Shown: positions 1 to 8,831, counted from the stretch's first letter. The stretch is DNA of 64,000 nt from an uncultured Flavobacteriales bacterium (GCA_905478325.1 CAJQIB010000026.1:43146-107145), one strand, 5' to 3'. Notes: generated by a model not told the origin, from the letters alone. Numbers and translations are program-made.

Positions 1-644
1 TTGTTTTGGATGGATCAACTTCTCCATTGATCGATGTGTTTGCAACCCATCCCGATCGACTGCACGAAGTGGTTCTCAGTCATCCGGATTTAGATGGATT
101 TTCGTCGCTCAAACTGCGGTGGTACGCCGTGCCGTTGTTGGCAGATATGGCCATGAAAATTGGAGGTATTGTGTATCCGTTTGCTCCGTTCAATGGATTT
201 TATATGGGCACTGAGATTGGTGCGCGCAACCTAGCGGATCAACATCGATACAATGTCCTGCCAGATGTTGCGACTCTCTTCGGGCTCGATGTGACGAGCA
301 ACCGGACACTCTGGCGTGATCGTGCGTTGGTTGAATTGAATCGAGCGGTGATCCACAGTTTTGACGCAGCCGGGGTGGTCTTAGGTGACCACCATCAATT
401 GGGAGCGCAATTTGAGGCGTTCTGCCAAGCTGAATCGAAGTTGGGACGGGAGATGACGGGGGATTGGTCTTGGCTCAATGCACCCATGGCGGCTTCTCAA
501 ACGCCTCAGTTTCACCGGGAATTCAACAATGACGTGGTGGGTCACACGAATTTTTTCTATCAAAAAAGTCCACTGAGCGAGGGCAATTCTGGAAAGAGTA
601 CAGCGTCAAAGACAGCGGGCGCGTGCCCATTTCATCTTCCTTGA
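1..644 (+). CDS. nos: Nitric oxide synthase oxygenase domain, 5' end outside window
   Basis: This is the C-terminal part of a bacterial nitric oxide synthase oxygenase, which oxidises L-arginine to citrulline and NO at a thiolate-ligated heme. The reading frame is open from the first bases, so the start and the heme-ligating Cys lie upstream. The visible 213 residues carry the family hallmarks: a W-Y-A-V-P segment, then P-F-N-G-F-Y-M-G-T-E-I-G-A-R-N, where the Glu of the T-E-I-G motif binds the arginine guanidinium in known NOS. A D-H-H segment and a D-W-S-W-L segment follow. The protein ends soon after the oxygenase fold, so no reductase domain is fused here. An extra tail of about 25 residues is Ser/Thr/Lys-rich and ends in C-P-F-H-L-P. 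The gene runs into the convergent multicopper oxidase with a 20 bp gap. The family assignment is firm; the electron donor is unknown. Confidence 0.9.
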   Translation, partial: VLDGSTSPLIDVFATHPDRLHEVVLSHPDLDGFSSLKLRWYAVPLLADMAMKIGGIVYPFAPFNGFYMGTEIGARNLADQHRYNVLPDVATLFGLDVTSNRTLWRDRALVELNRAVIHSFDAAGVVLGDHHQLGAQFEAFCQAESKLGREMTGDWSWLNAPMAASQTPQFHREFNNDVVGHTNFFYQKSPLSEGNSGKSTASKTAGACPFHLP

Positions 645-664
645 GGTGTTCTGTATGACGGGCT

Positions 665-1810
665 TCAGTCGACGACTACGAACCGGCTGATCGGCCCTTC
701 ACCAGCGCGCACGACATAGGTGCCAACACTCCAGTCACTCACATGCAATTGGCCGTCGAGTAAATCACCGTGAAATACCTCGCGTCCCCAAGCGTCCCAT
801 ACGGTGACATCCAAGGCGGGCGGATACTGAATGATGCTCTGAGTAGGATTTGGATAGCCGCTCCACGGCGTTGCTGTGGACTCATCAATGTCAAGGGCCG
901 CATCACGAACGCGAATAAACTGGGTGTCTTCCACGAATCCGTCAGCCATGTTCCAGTAGTCTGCTGCGATGGTGCCGTTCCAACCAGCGTCGGGTGTGAT
1001 TAGCACGGTAAAACGTTCTCCCGGATAGATTTCCAAGGAGTCCACTTCGAAGGGCTCTGGAATGGCTCGCCCATCACTCATGTGGCAGACCGCATGCAGT
1101 TCCGGGGGGAACGCGCACATCATCCGGCTGTACGCCATGGAGCCAAGTCGCAGGGCAAGGGTTTGTCCCGGCTCGTAGCTCACGATTTGGGAGGCCAATT
1201 CGAGTTGGTTGTCCGCCCGTCCATTGACCATGAAGACATCCGGTCGTATGGTGTGGAATGGAAAGCTACCGACAGGGTCGAGGTTTGTCGCAATCTCCAA
1301 GTCGCTAAAGAGGAGTGGTACATCCTCCGTGTAGCTGGGACCTCCTTCAAACAAGGTCATGTCTGGACGCGTGACCAAGATCATGCCGTACATGCCCATG
1401 GTCAGGTGCAGCGTGGTCGTCACATGGCAATGGTACAAAAAGGTTCCAGGGCGATCGGCGATGAAACTGTAGGTCGTTGACTGACCTGTTACCACAAAAA
1501 AGGAAGTGGTTGGCACGCCGTCATTCGCTTGGTCGACGTCCAAACCGTGCAAGTGAATCGTATGGCTCTCAGGGCTCGGGTTGGTGAAGTTGAGATCCAC
1601 TTGTTCGCCTTCTGTGTAGGTTAATAGAGGGCCAGGAAGTGTGATGTACCCGTCGGTTACCCAACCGTATCCCCAAATGGGGAGCGGGGTTCCGTCGGCT
1701 AAAAAATGAAAGCCGTCCATTTCCGAAAACATCTGCGGAGGAGGCATTTGACTCCAGGCATTGGATGTGATGAGTCCCCAGGCCAAAAGGATGATAGGAA
1801 TGCGCTTCAT
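665..1810 (-). CDS. Multicopper oxidase half with type 1 copper site and T9SS sorting domain
   Basis: A secreted cupredoxin protein of 381 residues. A signal peptide (about 1-20) ends N-A-W-S-Q. The first cupredoxin domain has H-T-I-H-L-H-G (H83, H86, H88) and Y-H-C-H (H127, C128, H129), followed by H135 and M140 in H-L-T-M-G-M. That supplies a complete type 1 copper site (C128, H135, M140) plus four candidate His of a trinuclear cluster. A second cupredoxin-like domain follows (E-I-Y-P-G-E-R-F near 265). A type A T9SS sorting domain starts at Y-P-N-P (about 315). The start is the ATG overlapping the upstream gene's stop (ATGA), so the two are translationally coupled. The missing two HxH pairs are in the upstream gene, which suggests that the enzyme works as a two-subunit oxidase. 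The substrate is not visible; NO or nitrite chemistry is conceivable beside NOS but unproven. Confidence 0.85.
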   Translation of the reverse strand: MKRIPIILLAWGLITSNAWSQMPPPQMFSEMDGFHFLADGTPLPIWGYGWVTDGYITLPGPLLTYTEGEQVDLNFTNPSPESHTIHLHGLDVDQANDGVPTTSFFVVTGQSTTYSFIADRPGTFLYHCHVTTTLHLTMGMYGMILVTRPDMTLFEGGPSYTEDVPLLFSDLEIATNLDPVGSFPFHTIRPDVFMVNGRADNQLELASQIVSYEPGQTLALRLGSMAYSRMMCAFPPELHAVCHMSDGRAIPEPFEVDSLEIYPGERFTVLITPDAGWNGTIAADYWNMADGFVEDTQFIRVRDAALDIDESTATPWSGYPNPTQSIIQYPPALDVTVWDAWGREVFHGDLLDGQLHVSDWSVGTYVVRAGEGPISRFVVVD

Positions 1811-2649
1811 GGCATAACGTGTATGGTGGTGATCATGCCGCCAGGATAAAAACCAGCGTTCGTTACGGCGATGAGGTTGTGGTTGTGCACGGGGTACATC
1901 CCTTCTTGAAAGGCTACAAGCCGAACGGTCATCGACTCTCCCTTTCGGATCGGGACGGTGTCCTTGTTCCAGCCAACACGTTCTGGATGATCTGTTGATG
2001 TCATGATGTCCACATGAAACCCATGGAAATGGAGCACGTGATTCATGTGGCCCAGGTTGGAAATGGAAATGAAGCACGTGTCATTTAAATTGACAGCAAC
2101 CAGTGCATTGGGGTCATCTGCCGTGGAAGGATATGCCCTTTCGTTGATCGTAAAATGCCGCGGAACATATGGCAGCGTCCAATCGATGGATTCGCCAGCT
2201 GCGGCCAATTCCATCATCGATGGTTGCCATTCGGAGAGGTTCCAATAGAACATCGTTTCATCGGTCCAGCCAATGCGAAGCAAACCGCCCGCTCCAAGCA
2301 CCTTTCCCGGTTCATCAATGAGCGAATAGTGGTAACTGCCTTGAGGTAGGCTGGGAAGACTGACCTCCGTTGCCATTTCCGGCGGCAAGCTTGTGATTGC
2401 AGCGTCAGGAGCATTCGTTGACCACGTATGTTCAATGGTGTCCGTATTGACAATAACAATTGAATTCGAGGTGTTTGCAGGCCGGTCAATGACGGCATTG
2501 AACCCGGTCCAAGTAGGCTGCACTTCTGATCGCAGCGCAGGCATGGTGTCGAGCCCCTGAATCCAAGTACCCGGCAGAATCCAAAGGGTATCTTGACCGT
2601 TCATCGCCAAGGTTGAACAGACTCCGATGAAGATTAGAATCCTTTTCAT
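1807..2649 (-). CDS. Multicopper oxidase half lacking type 1 copper
   Basis: A 280-residue exported protein (signal peptide to about residue 19, ending M-N-G-Q) with two cupredoxin-like domains. The N-terminal one (about 20-127) shows no copper-type Cys. The C-terminal one (about 155-280) has H-V-L-H-F-H-G-F-H (H204, H207, H209, H212) and V-H-N-H-N-L (H255, H257), which look like the HxH pairs of a trinuclear copper cluster, but there is no HCH and no type 1 Cys. Those are in the downstream gene (665-1810), whose start overlaps this stop by 4 bp. Unlike its partner it has no T9SS sorting domain and ends directly after the cupredoxin fold. I infer that the two subunits assemble into one oxidase. 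It could instead be a copper chaperone-like cupredoxin. It lies 101 bp downstream of the PorP/SprF gene on the same strand and may be cotranscribed with it. Confidence 0.82.
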   Translation of the reverse strand: MKRILIFIGVCSTLAMNGQDTLWILPGTWIQGLDTMPALRSEVQPTWTGFNAVIDRPANTSNSIVIVNTDTIEHTWSTNAPDAAITSLPPEMATEVSLPSLPQGSYHYSLIDEPGKVLGAGGLLRIGWTDETMFYWNLSEWQPSMMELAAAGESIDWTLPYVPRHFTINERAYPSTADDPNALVAVNLNDTCFISISNLGHMNHVLHFHGFHVDIMTSTDHPERVGWNKDTVPIRKGESMTVRLVAFQEGMYPVHNHNLIAVTNAGFYPGGMITTIHVMP

Positions 2650-2676
2650 TGCCGGAAATTACAACGGAAAGACACA

Positions 2677-2684
2677 AAAAGATA
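2677..2684 (-). promoter_or_regulatory. Possible -7 box upstream of the multicopper oxidase pair
   Basis: Read on the minus strand this is TATCTTTT, seven of eight matches to the Bacteroidetes -7 consensus TAnnTTTG, and it lies 28 bp upstream of the ATG at 2649. No clear -33 TTTG is seen at the usual 19-20 bp spacing. It would let the oxidase pair be transcribed apart from the operon upstream. Confidence 0.25.
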
Positions 2685-2750
2685 CGAGGGTGTGGCCTTC
2701 GAAGCGCAGTGTAAACGGGAGGGGGTACAGAACGTCTTGGAAGGTTTGAA

Positions 2751-3767
2751 TTACAAGCTAATTTGACTCCGGAACCCCGCAGACCAACCGGTCGAGATTC
2801 CAGCAGAACCGACCCGCCAATCGGGGGCCAACCAACAGGTCCAACGGCGCTGGAAGCGTACACTTACGATGGGAGCCAACTGCCCGGTATGCCGATAGAC
2901 CAAGCCGAGGGCAACAGCCGTCGCAGACTTTAAATCGGTGAGTCTGGAATCTTGGCCAAAGGTCTGCTCGACCATGGCGCCTGTGGAGAGGGCCATAGCG
3001 CCTCCATGGCGTTCGATCTCGGACCAAACCAATCCTTGCATGACGGTATTTCGCAATGGTATGGCCGGTCGCCAAGCGACCAGGGCACTGTGCCGGAGGG
3101 CATAGGGATCCTTGGAGTATTTGAAGAATCCTTGGTCAACGGGTGCATGCAACACGCGATACGCTGCACTCCATGCTGTGGTTTGAAATGTGAGCTCTGT
3201 CCCGGCTTCCAGGTAGTGTTGATTGTTTTGAAGGATCGATTCACCGGACTCTGCCAAAGCGGGCTCTACGGGGTTGCTCATGTATTGGCTGTCCCAGAGC
3301 CCTTGATTTCGCCACGTGCGCAAGCCATATCCAAGTTGAATGGCGCCGGTGAGGTGCGACGCTTGGCCGACTCTGACCTTTTTAAACCCGCCAACGAGCA
3401 ATCGAAATCGCTGCAAAGCTTGTCCTTCACGATCATCCTCCAACAGTCCTGTAATACCAGAGGCTGTCCCCTTGAATCCCCGCTTAGAGGGTACGGTCCA
3501 ATTGACTTGAAGACGCGAATTCTTAAACTGGCTATTGGGCACACCTTGATCAACATTGCGGTGATACAAATCAAAGGTGAGAGAAGGCGCTTGTTGCAGC
3601 CGAATGGTTTGACCTTGCGCTGTCCAAATCGCCTGTCCAGAACCAAACCTCGCAGGGATGAGACAAGAAAGGGCGTCCTGGGATTGAACGCGTGGAGAGC
3701 CCAGGATCAAGACTCCTAACAAAAGGCCGCTGCGACGTCTCAAGATGTTATCGAACCAAGGTGACAT
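2751..3767 (-). CDS. PorP/SprF-family T9SS outer-membrane protein
   Basis: A 338-residue outer-membrane protein of the PorP/SprF family, which works with type B T9SS cargo in secretion and surface attachment. After a basic N-terminus and signal peptide (ending V-Q-S-Q, about residue 30) come alternating beta-barrel-like segments. The stretch G-A-I-Q-L-G-Y-G-L-R followed by W-D-S-Q-Y resembles the family's conserved L-G-Y-G-L-R ... W-x-S-Q-Y region. The usual N-A-Y-A-G motif is degenerate. I chose the ATG at 3767, which overlaps the stop of the upstream giant protein by 20 bp; ATGs at 3806 and 3794 are longer alternatives. Its place directly after a type B sorting-domain protein is the classic PorP/SprF context and is the strongest evidence. 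It is the last gene of the seven-gene operon. Confidence 0.75.
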   Translation of the reverse strand: MSPWFDNILRRRSGLLLGVLILGSPRVQSQDALSCLIPARFGSGQAIWTAQGQTIRLQQAPSLTFDLYHRNVDQGVPNSQFKNSRLQVNWTVPSKRGFKGTASGITGLLEDDREGQALQRFRLLVGGFKKVRVGQASHLTGAIQLGYGLRTWRNQGLWDSQYMSNPVEPALAESGESILQNNQHYLEAGTELTFQTTAWSAAYRVLHAPVDQGFFKYSKDPYALRHSALVAWRPAIPLRNTVMQGLVWSEIERHGGAMALSTGAMVEQTFGQDSRLTDLKSATAVALGLVYRHTGQLAPIVSVRFQRRWTCWLAPDWRVGSAGISTGWSAGFRSQISL

Positions 3768-6700
3768 GGCGAAGTGTTTCAAGGTGCGTGCCATCTGCGA
3801 AATCAAGAATTAACTGAATGGCATAAACTCCGGAGGGTGCCTGCGTATTTCGCTGATTCCCATCCCATCCTTCTGCGGGGTCATTGGCCGTGTATACCTG
3901 TTCGCCCCAGCGATTGTAAACACGCATCTCAAAGGCATTCAAGGGCTCAGAACGTACCAGGAGAATATCGTTGAGTCCATCACTATTGGGTGAGAATTGA
4001 TCGGCCAAAAACCAATTGACAGGAGCGAATATGCAGACGTGCGCCGTGTCTGATGAGAGGCATCCACCTTCGTTTTCAAGTTGCAGAAGGACCTCATACT
4101 GGCCCGGTTGGTCGGGTTGCCATACCGGTGATTCAGACTGCGAATACGGGATGCTCCAAACCGTCGTAGCCCCACCATCTCCATCCAAAGCGCGTGCTCT
4201 CCACCAGCCTGAAACCGCAAATTGACTGAAATCAATCATTTGAATCGGGAGGAAGTCCCAAGGAATACACTCTAGGCCAGGATTGACAGAAAATCCGGCA
4301 CTTACAGGTGAATAGGCTGGTGCAACAGCCTCTCCACTGGTCGAGCATCCGTATGCAGATTCTGTGAGGTGCCATTCGACCGGAGCTCCTGCCGATGCGG
4401 ATTCAATCCAGGTTGTCGCATCTTCATTGGTGTATTCTGGCGAGGTCAAATTGCCATCCCACCAGAGGGAATAACCGGGTGTTTGACACGCAAAAAGCAC
4501 ACTTGATGACGCGCCATAGCATAGGGTGTCACCCAGCACGAGTTCCCAAATAGGTGAGGGGAGGGCGGTGATGAAAACAGAGTCTTGGACAGCGTCAGAA
4601 CACCCGTCAGAGGCGGTGATAACCAAAAATTGGGAGGAGTCTGTCTGAAGTACTGTGTTGGAGATTGCAAAACCGCCATGCGACCAATTCCAGTCGGGTA
4701 TTGCACCTGGAAGTCCCCCGGTCACCTCGGCGTTGCCTTGCGTCGCTTGTCCCGGGCATAGGACCGTATCCGAAACGGATAATTCTACGGACAATGGACT
4801 TAACATGTAGAAGCTGATCGAGTCCATTGAAGCACAAGCGATTCCATTCCATTCCACGGTCATGGTATGGTATCCCGTGTCGAGCCATGCGATTTCAATG
4901 GACTCTGGACTCGATCCGTCCAAGGTCCAAGTGCAATTCGAAGCAGGATACAGTTCAGGCAGCCATTGGGCCTCTTGAAAGCACCACAGTGTATCCACAT
5001 TCAAAATAGCGGCTTGCTCCCAAGCCTCAACCTGCACGGCGACGACATCTGCGCAACCCCCAGGTGCTGTCCAGGTCACATCTTGCCATCCGGTCTCTGC
5101 CGCTCCAGGGGTGAGCCAACCGGTTGATTCCTCCACGCCACTTCCATCCCAGACGCCTCCTAAAGGCCAGTCGGAATCCGCCAATGCAATTGGGTCTTCA
5201 TCGCTGCATGCAATCACCGGTTCTAAATTCAATTCGGAAGGATATACATGGAGCGATAGGGTGTCCGAACAGGTATTCGCTGTGAAAATTAGTTCGTATA
5301 AACCTGGGGTGATCTCATTTGGAAGCAAGTCCCAATCGCACCAGGATTCAACAGACAATCCAACACTGCTTCCCGACCCCGCCACTACGGTGGTCGCTCC
5401 TGCCCCTGCCCAGTTGCCGCTCCACGTTCCGCACCAAGGGACAGCTCCAATGGCGTTGTTGTGCAAATCATATTCAGCTCCTTCGGAACAGGTCTCAAAT
5501 GACGTGGCTACAATGGCCGTTGTGATGTTATTCACCATGACAACATCCTCACATCCATTCGGTGCGACATAATACAACGCCTGTCCCCAACCTTCTGGAG
5601 CGACTCCAGGGTCGAAGAGGCCGGATGTTGCATTGACAATCCCCGGTCCAGTCCATTCCCCGCCGGTCGGTGAGAAATTGGGGTACGGAATGAAAGCGCT
5701 CTCAGCAGGACAGCTTGAAAACAGATCCACTCCCAGATTGATTGGCAATATGGTCGCCTGTGCCAGTTGAGCACATCCAGTCAAATTGTAGTACCAGGTA
5801 GAACTGCCGGCGGACAACTCTTCTGGATCAAAGCCTGCGTTATTGAGCCCCGGTCCCGTCCAGAATCCAACGGCATCCATGAGGGGGAGTTCTTGCCAGT
5901 CTGCGGATTGACAGATGTCTCCAAGGTCGATGGGGGGAGCGTCAGGAATTACCTCGATTTCCAGGGTGTCGGTGCAGCCCGTCGCGGTCAAAGTCAGCAT
6001 AAAAACGCCCATAGAATCGGGAGTGAAAAGTCCCTCTGTAGCGAGATCTCCGAACCATTCTGCAGGGAGGTTGGAGGTTCCTTCTAAATCAAAGGGCTCC
6101 GCTCCTAAACAGGTGGTCATGTCAAGGCCTGCGTTGACGTACTGCATACCCAAAGTCGTGTCGAGCGCGCACCCTTCAATAGTGGTGTAAGTCAGTGTGA
6201 TTTCAGGGGGAGTCGATCCATTTGTTGTGGCGGTGAGGGCGGCGGTTTCGGCGTTGAGCCACCAGGAGTTGTTCGCAAAATAGACCGGGTCACTCCAACC
6301 GCCTCCCGCGGGTTCAATGAGTAAAATGACATCTTCGGAAGTGCTGCAAATGGGTTGAGCATTGCTCATACTAAATGCAATCACTTGTGGAATCAACGTA
6401 TACGTAAATACCGTGTCCAACTGTGTTGCCGGCTGCACAACAGAAAGTTCCAATTCCAAGGTGTCTGCATTCTCTACGCAAACAATTAACCCTGCTGCAA
6501 CGCCTGAAGGCAAGTCTTCCAAGGCAATCGGTGTTCCTCCACCAGATTGAGTCCACTCCGTTACGTGGTCGGAACATCCATCGTTCATCCAGTAAACACT
6601 CATGCAATTGCCAATGCAAGCGGCCGGCGTGGACGCTGCCCACGTCCCGCTGATGGGACATGTTTCAGTGGAAGCGTCAAATACAGCTTGAAAACGATGG

Positions 6701-7401
6701 AGTGAATCACAGGCGTCTCTGACATCTACCGGCAACACAAACGACCAAGCGCAATTCCCGTTTAGGGTGTCCAAGAGCGGGATGAAAAAACCCGTCGCGC
6801 TATCTCCCGCACAGATGAGGGAGGCATTGGCCAAATCCCACGCGTCTGGAGGCCCGGATAAGATAGCCAATGAGTCCAGCCAAAGATCAGAACAGCCAAC
6901 GGGGGGAAGGAGCTCAAACTCCAACCCTGTGGCTCCGCAAGCAAAGGTTTCGATGGGCTGAACGTTGGGTGGAATGGGGGTTGGAGCGATGCCTTCCCAT
7001 CCTAGGGCGAATCCACAAAGATTGAGGCTATTGTCCGAGGTGAAAACAAAGGAGATTATGCCTGAATTGGATACGACATCTTCTGGAAGAAAGTCAGTAC
7101 CGGTATAGGTCGCGAGCAAATTACTCGCATCGGGCACTCCGTCCCAAATCGTCAAAAAATCAAAGCCATCTTCAAGACAAAAGGAGCCATGGAAAGTCAC
7201 CAAAATGGGGATGACATCGGCCATTTGCACTGTGAAGGTGTAGTTTTCGTTGGAACTATACTCTTGCCCCTCTCCGCTGTCTACGAGTGCACCTGAACAA
7301 TCGGATACGGTCAAGTCGGACATGACGTATTCAACCTGTCCCCAGCCCGAAATTCCGAGCATTAAAGCCAAAATCGAGAGAAGACACGGGCGTAGTTTCA
7401 T
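3748..7401 (-). CDS. Giant CUB/Ig-like surface protein with type B T9SS sorting domain
   Basis: A 1217-residue exported protein. After a signal peptide (about 1-21) comes a CUB domain (about 25-140; D-C-S-G-A-L-V-D-S-G-E-G-Q-E-Y-S-S-N-E-N-Y start, with F-L-T-I-W-D-G in the middle). A long array of Ig/PKD-like units follows, with recurring phrases of the kind W-x-G-x-G and W-Y-Y-N-L-T-G-C or Y-Y-V-A-P-N-G-C. A gliding-motility-associated C-terminal domain closes the protein (about 1130-1217; F-S-P-N-S-D-G-L-N-D then Y-N-R-W-G-E-Q-V-Y). Such proteins are carried over the outer membrane by T9SS and usually have an adjacent PorP/SprF partner, as here. The start overlaps the upstream lipoprotein stop by 4 bp. 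It is probably the surface-exposed, ligand-binding component of the operon. The ligand is unknown. Confidence 0.88.
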   Translation of the reverse strand: MKLRPCLLSILALMLGISGWGQVEYVMSDLTVSDCSGALVDSGEGQEYSSNENYTFTVQMADVIPILVTFHGSFCLEDGFDFLTIWDGVPDASNLLATYTGTDFLPEDVVSNSGIISFVFTSDNSLNLCGFALGWEGIAPTPIPPNVQPIETFACGATGLEFELLPPVGCSDLWLDSLAILSGPPDAWDLANASLICAGDSATGFFIPLLDTLNGNCAWSFVLPVDVRDACDSLHRFQAVFDASTETCPISGTWAASTPAACIGNCMSVYWMNDGCSDHVTEWTQSGGGTPIALEDLPSGVAAGLIVCVENADTLELELSVVQPATQLDTVFTYTLIPQVIAFSMSNAQPICSTSEDVILLIEPAGGGWSDPVYFANNSWWLNAETAALTATTNGSTPPEITLTYTTIEGCALDTTLGMQYVNAGLDMTTCLGAEPFDLEGTSNLPAEWFGDLATEGLFTPDSMGVFMLTLTATGCTDTLEIEVIPDAPPIDLGDICQSADWQELPLMDAVGFWTGPGLNNAGFDPEELSAGSSTWYYNLTGCAQLAQATILPINLGVDLFSSCPAESAFIPYPNFSPTGGEWTGPGIVNATSGLFDPGVAPEGWGQALYYVAPNGCEDVVMVNNITTAIVATSFETCSEGAEYDLHNNAIGAVPWCGTWSGNWAGAGATTVVAGSGSSVGLSVESWCDWDLLPNEITPGLYELIFTANTCSDTLSLHVYPSELNLEPVIACSDEDPIALADSDWPLGGVWDGSGVEESTGWLTPGAAETGWQDVTWTAPGGCADVVAVQVEAWEQAAILNVDTLWCFQEAQWLPELYPASNCTWTLDGSSPESIEIAWLDTGYHTMTVEWNGIACASMDSISFYMLSPLSVELSVSDTVLCPGQATQGNAEVTGGLPGAIPDWNWSHGGFAISNTVLQTDSSQFLVITASDGCSDAVQDSVFITALPSPIWELVLGDTLCYGASSSVLFACQTPGYSLWWDGNLTSPEYTNEDATTWIESASAGAPVEWHLTESAYGCSTSGEAVAPAYSPVSAGFSVNPGLECIPWDFLPIQMIDFSQFAVSGWWRARALDGDGGATTVWSIPYSQSESPVWQPDQPGQYEVLLQLENEGGCLSSDTAHVCIFAPVNWFLADQFSPNSDGLNDILLVRSEPLNAFEMRVYNRWGEQVYTANDPAEGWDGNQRNTQAPSGVYAIQLILDFADGTHLETLRHVTLVR

Positions 7402-7886
7402 CGCAGTGTGTCGAGGATTAGAATGGTTTCTGATGTGACCACATTGGAACCATGTCCGGCGCGATCAAACAACTGAAAGCTCAACGTAGTGGATTCTTGA
7501 CTTCCATTTCCAAGAAGGAAAAGTGGAGGGATTTGAACCAGAAAATCGCCTTCGATACGCAGCTCTAAATTGTCAGGGGTTAGTGGCGGAATGTGGTACC
7601 AGTCATCTCCTTCGAGACGGGAGTCCCTGACACGCAAAGAAGGGGCGTCGGGATCTGCTTCACCCAAATCACCTTGTTCGTCGCTGTAATGCAACATAAC
7701 CTCAATGGGGTTCTCAAAAGCAACCACCAAAACAGGGTCGATGGAGGTGATGAATAGTTGCGGGGCTTCAAGCGCCACTTCATCAGGTCTGCAACCGGAC
7801 GCAGTTCCGACCAAGAACGTCAACCACACGATCGATGCTACACCAGCGAGGTAGTTGGAAGTACGGCGAAGCGGAATGGCCTTCAT
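7398..7886 (-). CDS. Small lipoprotein of the DUF1501/T9SS operon
   Basis: I do not recognise a family for this 162-residue protein. A hydrophobic segment followed by G-T-A-S-G-C at about residue 32 is a lipobox, so it is probably lipidated. The remainder is a single predicted beta-rich domain of about 125 residues with acidic loops and no obvious catalytic motif. Both ends overlap neighbours by 4 bp (ATGA), linking it tightly to the cytochrome-like lipoprotein before it and the CUB surface protein after it. A structural or tethering role between periplasmic and surface parts is inference only. Confidence 0.75.
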   Translation of the reverse strand: MKAIPLRRTSNYLAGVASIVWLTFLVGTASGCRPDEVALEAPQLFITSIDPVLVVAFENPIEVMLHYSDEQGDLGEADPDAPSLRVRDSRLEGDDWYHIPPLTPDNLELRIEGDFLVQIPPLFLLGNGSQESTTLSFQLFDRAGHGSNVVTSETILILDTLR

Positions 7887-8827
7887 GGGATAAAGAGAGA
7901 ATAGAGTGGGATCAAATACGGTTGGCTTCCTGCACTTGGAATGGTCACGCTATTGATGCCGTCATCCAGCGTGGCTTGAACGTAGAGGGTGCTTCCTGAT
8001 GGTGTGCCCGATAAATCCAATGAAACGCGGTGCCCATACGTACTCGTGTTTCCCGAAAAATCAGGAGCTACGAACGTGAACGGCTGTTCCATGGCGAGGG
8101 GAGTCGCGAATTCGAGACTGTCAGGAGTCGATGCTGTGCGCAATGCTGCCAAAAGAGCGGGCAATGGAGTGGAATCATCCGATACGGCAAACCACAAATC
8201 AATCGGTGCGGCATCCACCACCAAGTGGTAATTCGCCTCCGGATCTCTGGGGTACGGATTTTCAATGTCGCCCGCAGGAAATCCGCCGAACCCCGTGATT
8301 TGAGGCGCTAAATCGCCCGTCTCGGGAAGGTTGCCATTGATATCGGCTGCGCCTGCTTCTATCCACGTTTCCAAGGCCGTGATGTACGTTGTTTTGTATT
8401 GATTCCAATCGGAATCGGAATCCACGACAAGCGGCATGGTTCCCGAGGTGTTGGGGATGAAATCAGTCAAACGTTTCATCAGCAAGCTTTCGCTGCTATT
8501 GCCTGGAACGACGCGATATGAAAAGCTGCCGGCGGCATCGTTGGAAATCACAGGGTGCCAGACGAGGGTGTTCCAAGCCGAACCGATGGTCCGGTAGTCC
8601 GGTTCAAATGATCCATCGTGGCATCCGGAATTGGCACATGTAGGCTGAAAAATTCGGTCATGTAGCCAAGCAAAGGACCCTTCGGGAATCGGAGCCGTTG
8701 CATCCAAATCGATGACCACCTCTTCCACCGTTTCGTATGGATTCGCAGGAGGATCTGTATGGCATTGAACCAATCCAACCCCCAGGAGGATCACCAACAG
8801 AGGCCAAAAGGAGTGGGGTGAAGGCAT
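7883..8827 (-). CDS. Cytochrome c-like (PSCyt1-type) lipoprotein
   Basis: A 314-residue lipoprotein (lipobox L-V-Q-C, Cys22). It carries one heme-attachment-like motif, C64-A-N-S-G-C69-H70, with four residues between the cysteines instead of two. M131 (G-T-M-P) may be the distal ligand. The order S-L-L-M-K-R-L, then M-P, then T-W-I-E-A-G-A matches the layout of planctomycete-type cytochrome C domains (PSCyt1). The C-terminal half (about 165-314) is beta-rich and unassigned. It sits between a DUF1501 gene (4 bp gap) and a small lipoprotein (4 bp overlap). It is likely a redox or heme-bearing component facing the periplasm or the surface. Heme binding is inferred, since CX4CH is a less usual spacing. 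Confidence 0.75.
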   Translation of the reverse strand: MPSPHSFWPLLVILLGVGLVQCHTDPPANPYETVEEVVIDLDATAPIPEGSFAWLHDRIFQPTCANSGCHDGSFEPDYRTIGSAWNTLVWHPVISNDAAGSFSYRVVPGNSSESLLMKRLTDFIPNTSGTMPLVVDSDSDWNQYKTTYITALETWIEAGAADINGNLPETGDLAPQITGFGGFPAGDIENPYPRDPEANYHLVVDAAPIDLWFAVSDDSTPLPALLAALRTASTPDSLEFATPLAMEQPFTFVAPDFSGNTSTYGHRVSLDLSGTPSGSTLYVQATLDDGINSVTIPSAGSQPYLIPLYSLFIP

Positions 8828-8831
8828 GGGG

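Noticed and set aside
2952..3719. A 255-codon plus-strand frame opposite the PorP/SprF gene
   Set aside because: The minus-strand frame has a signal peptide, family motif and operon context; the plus-strand product has none.
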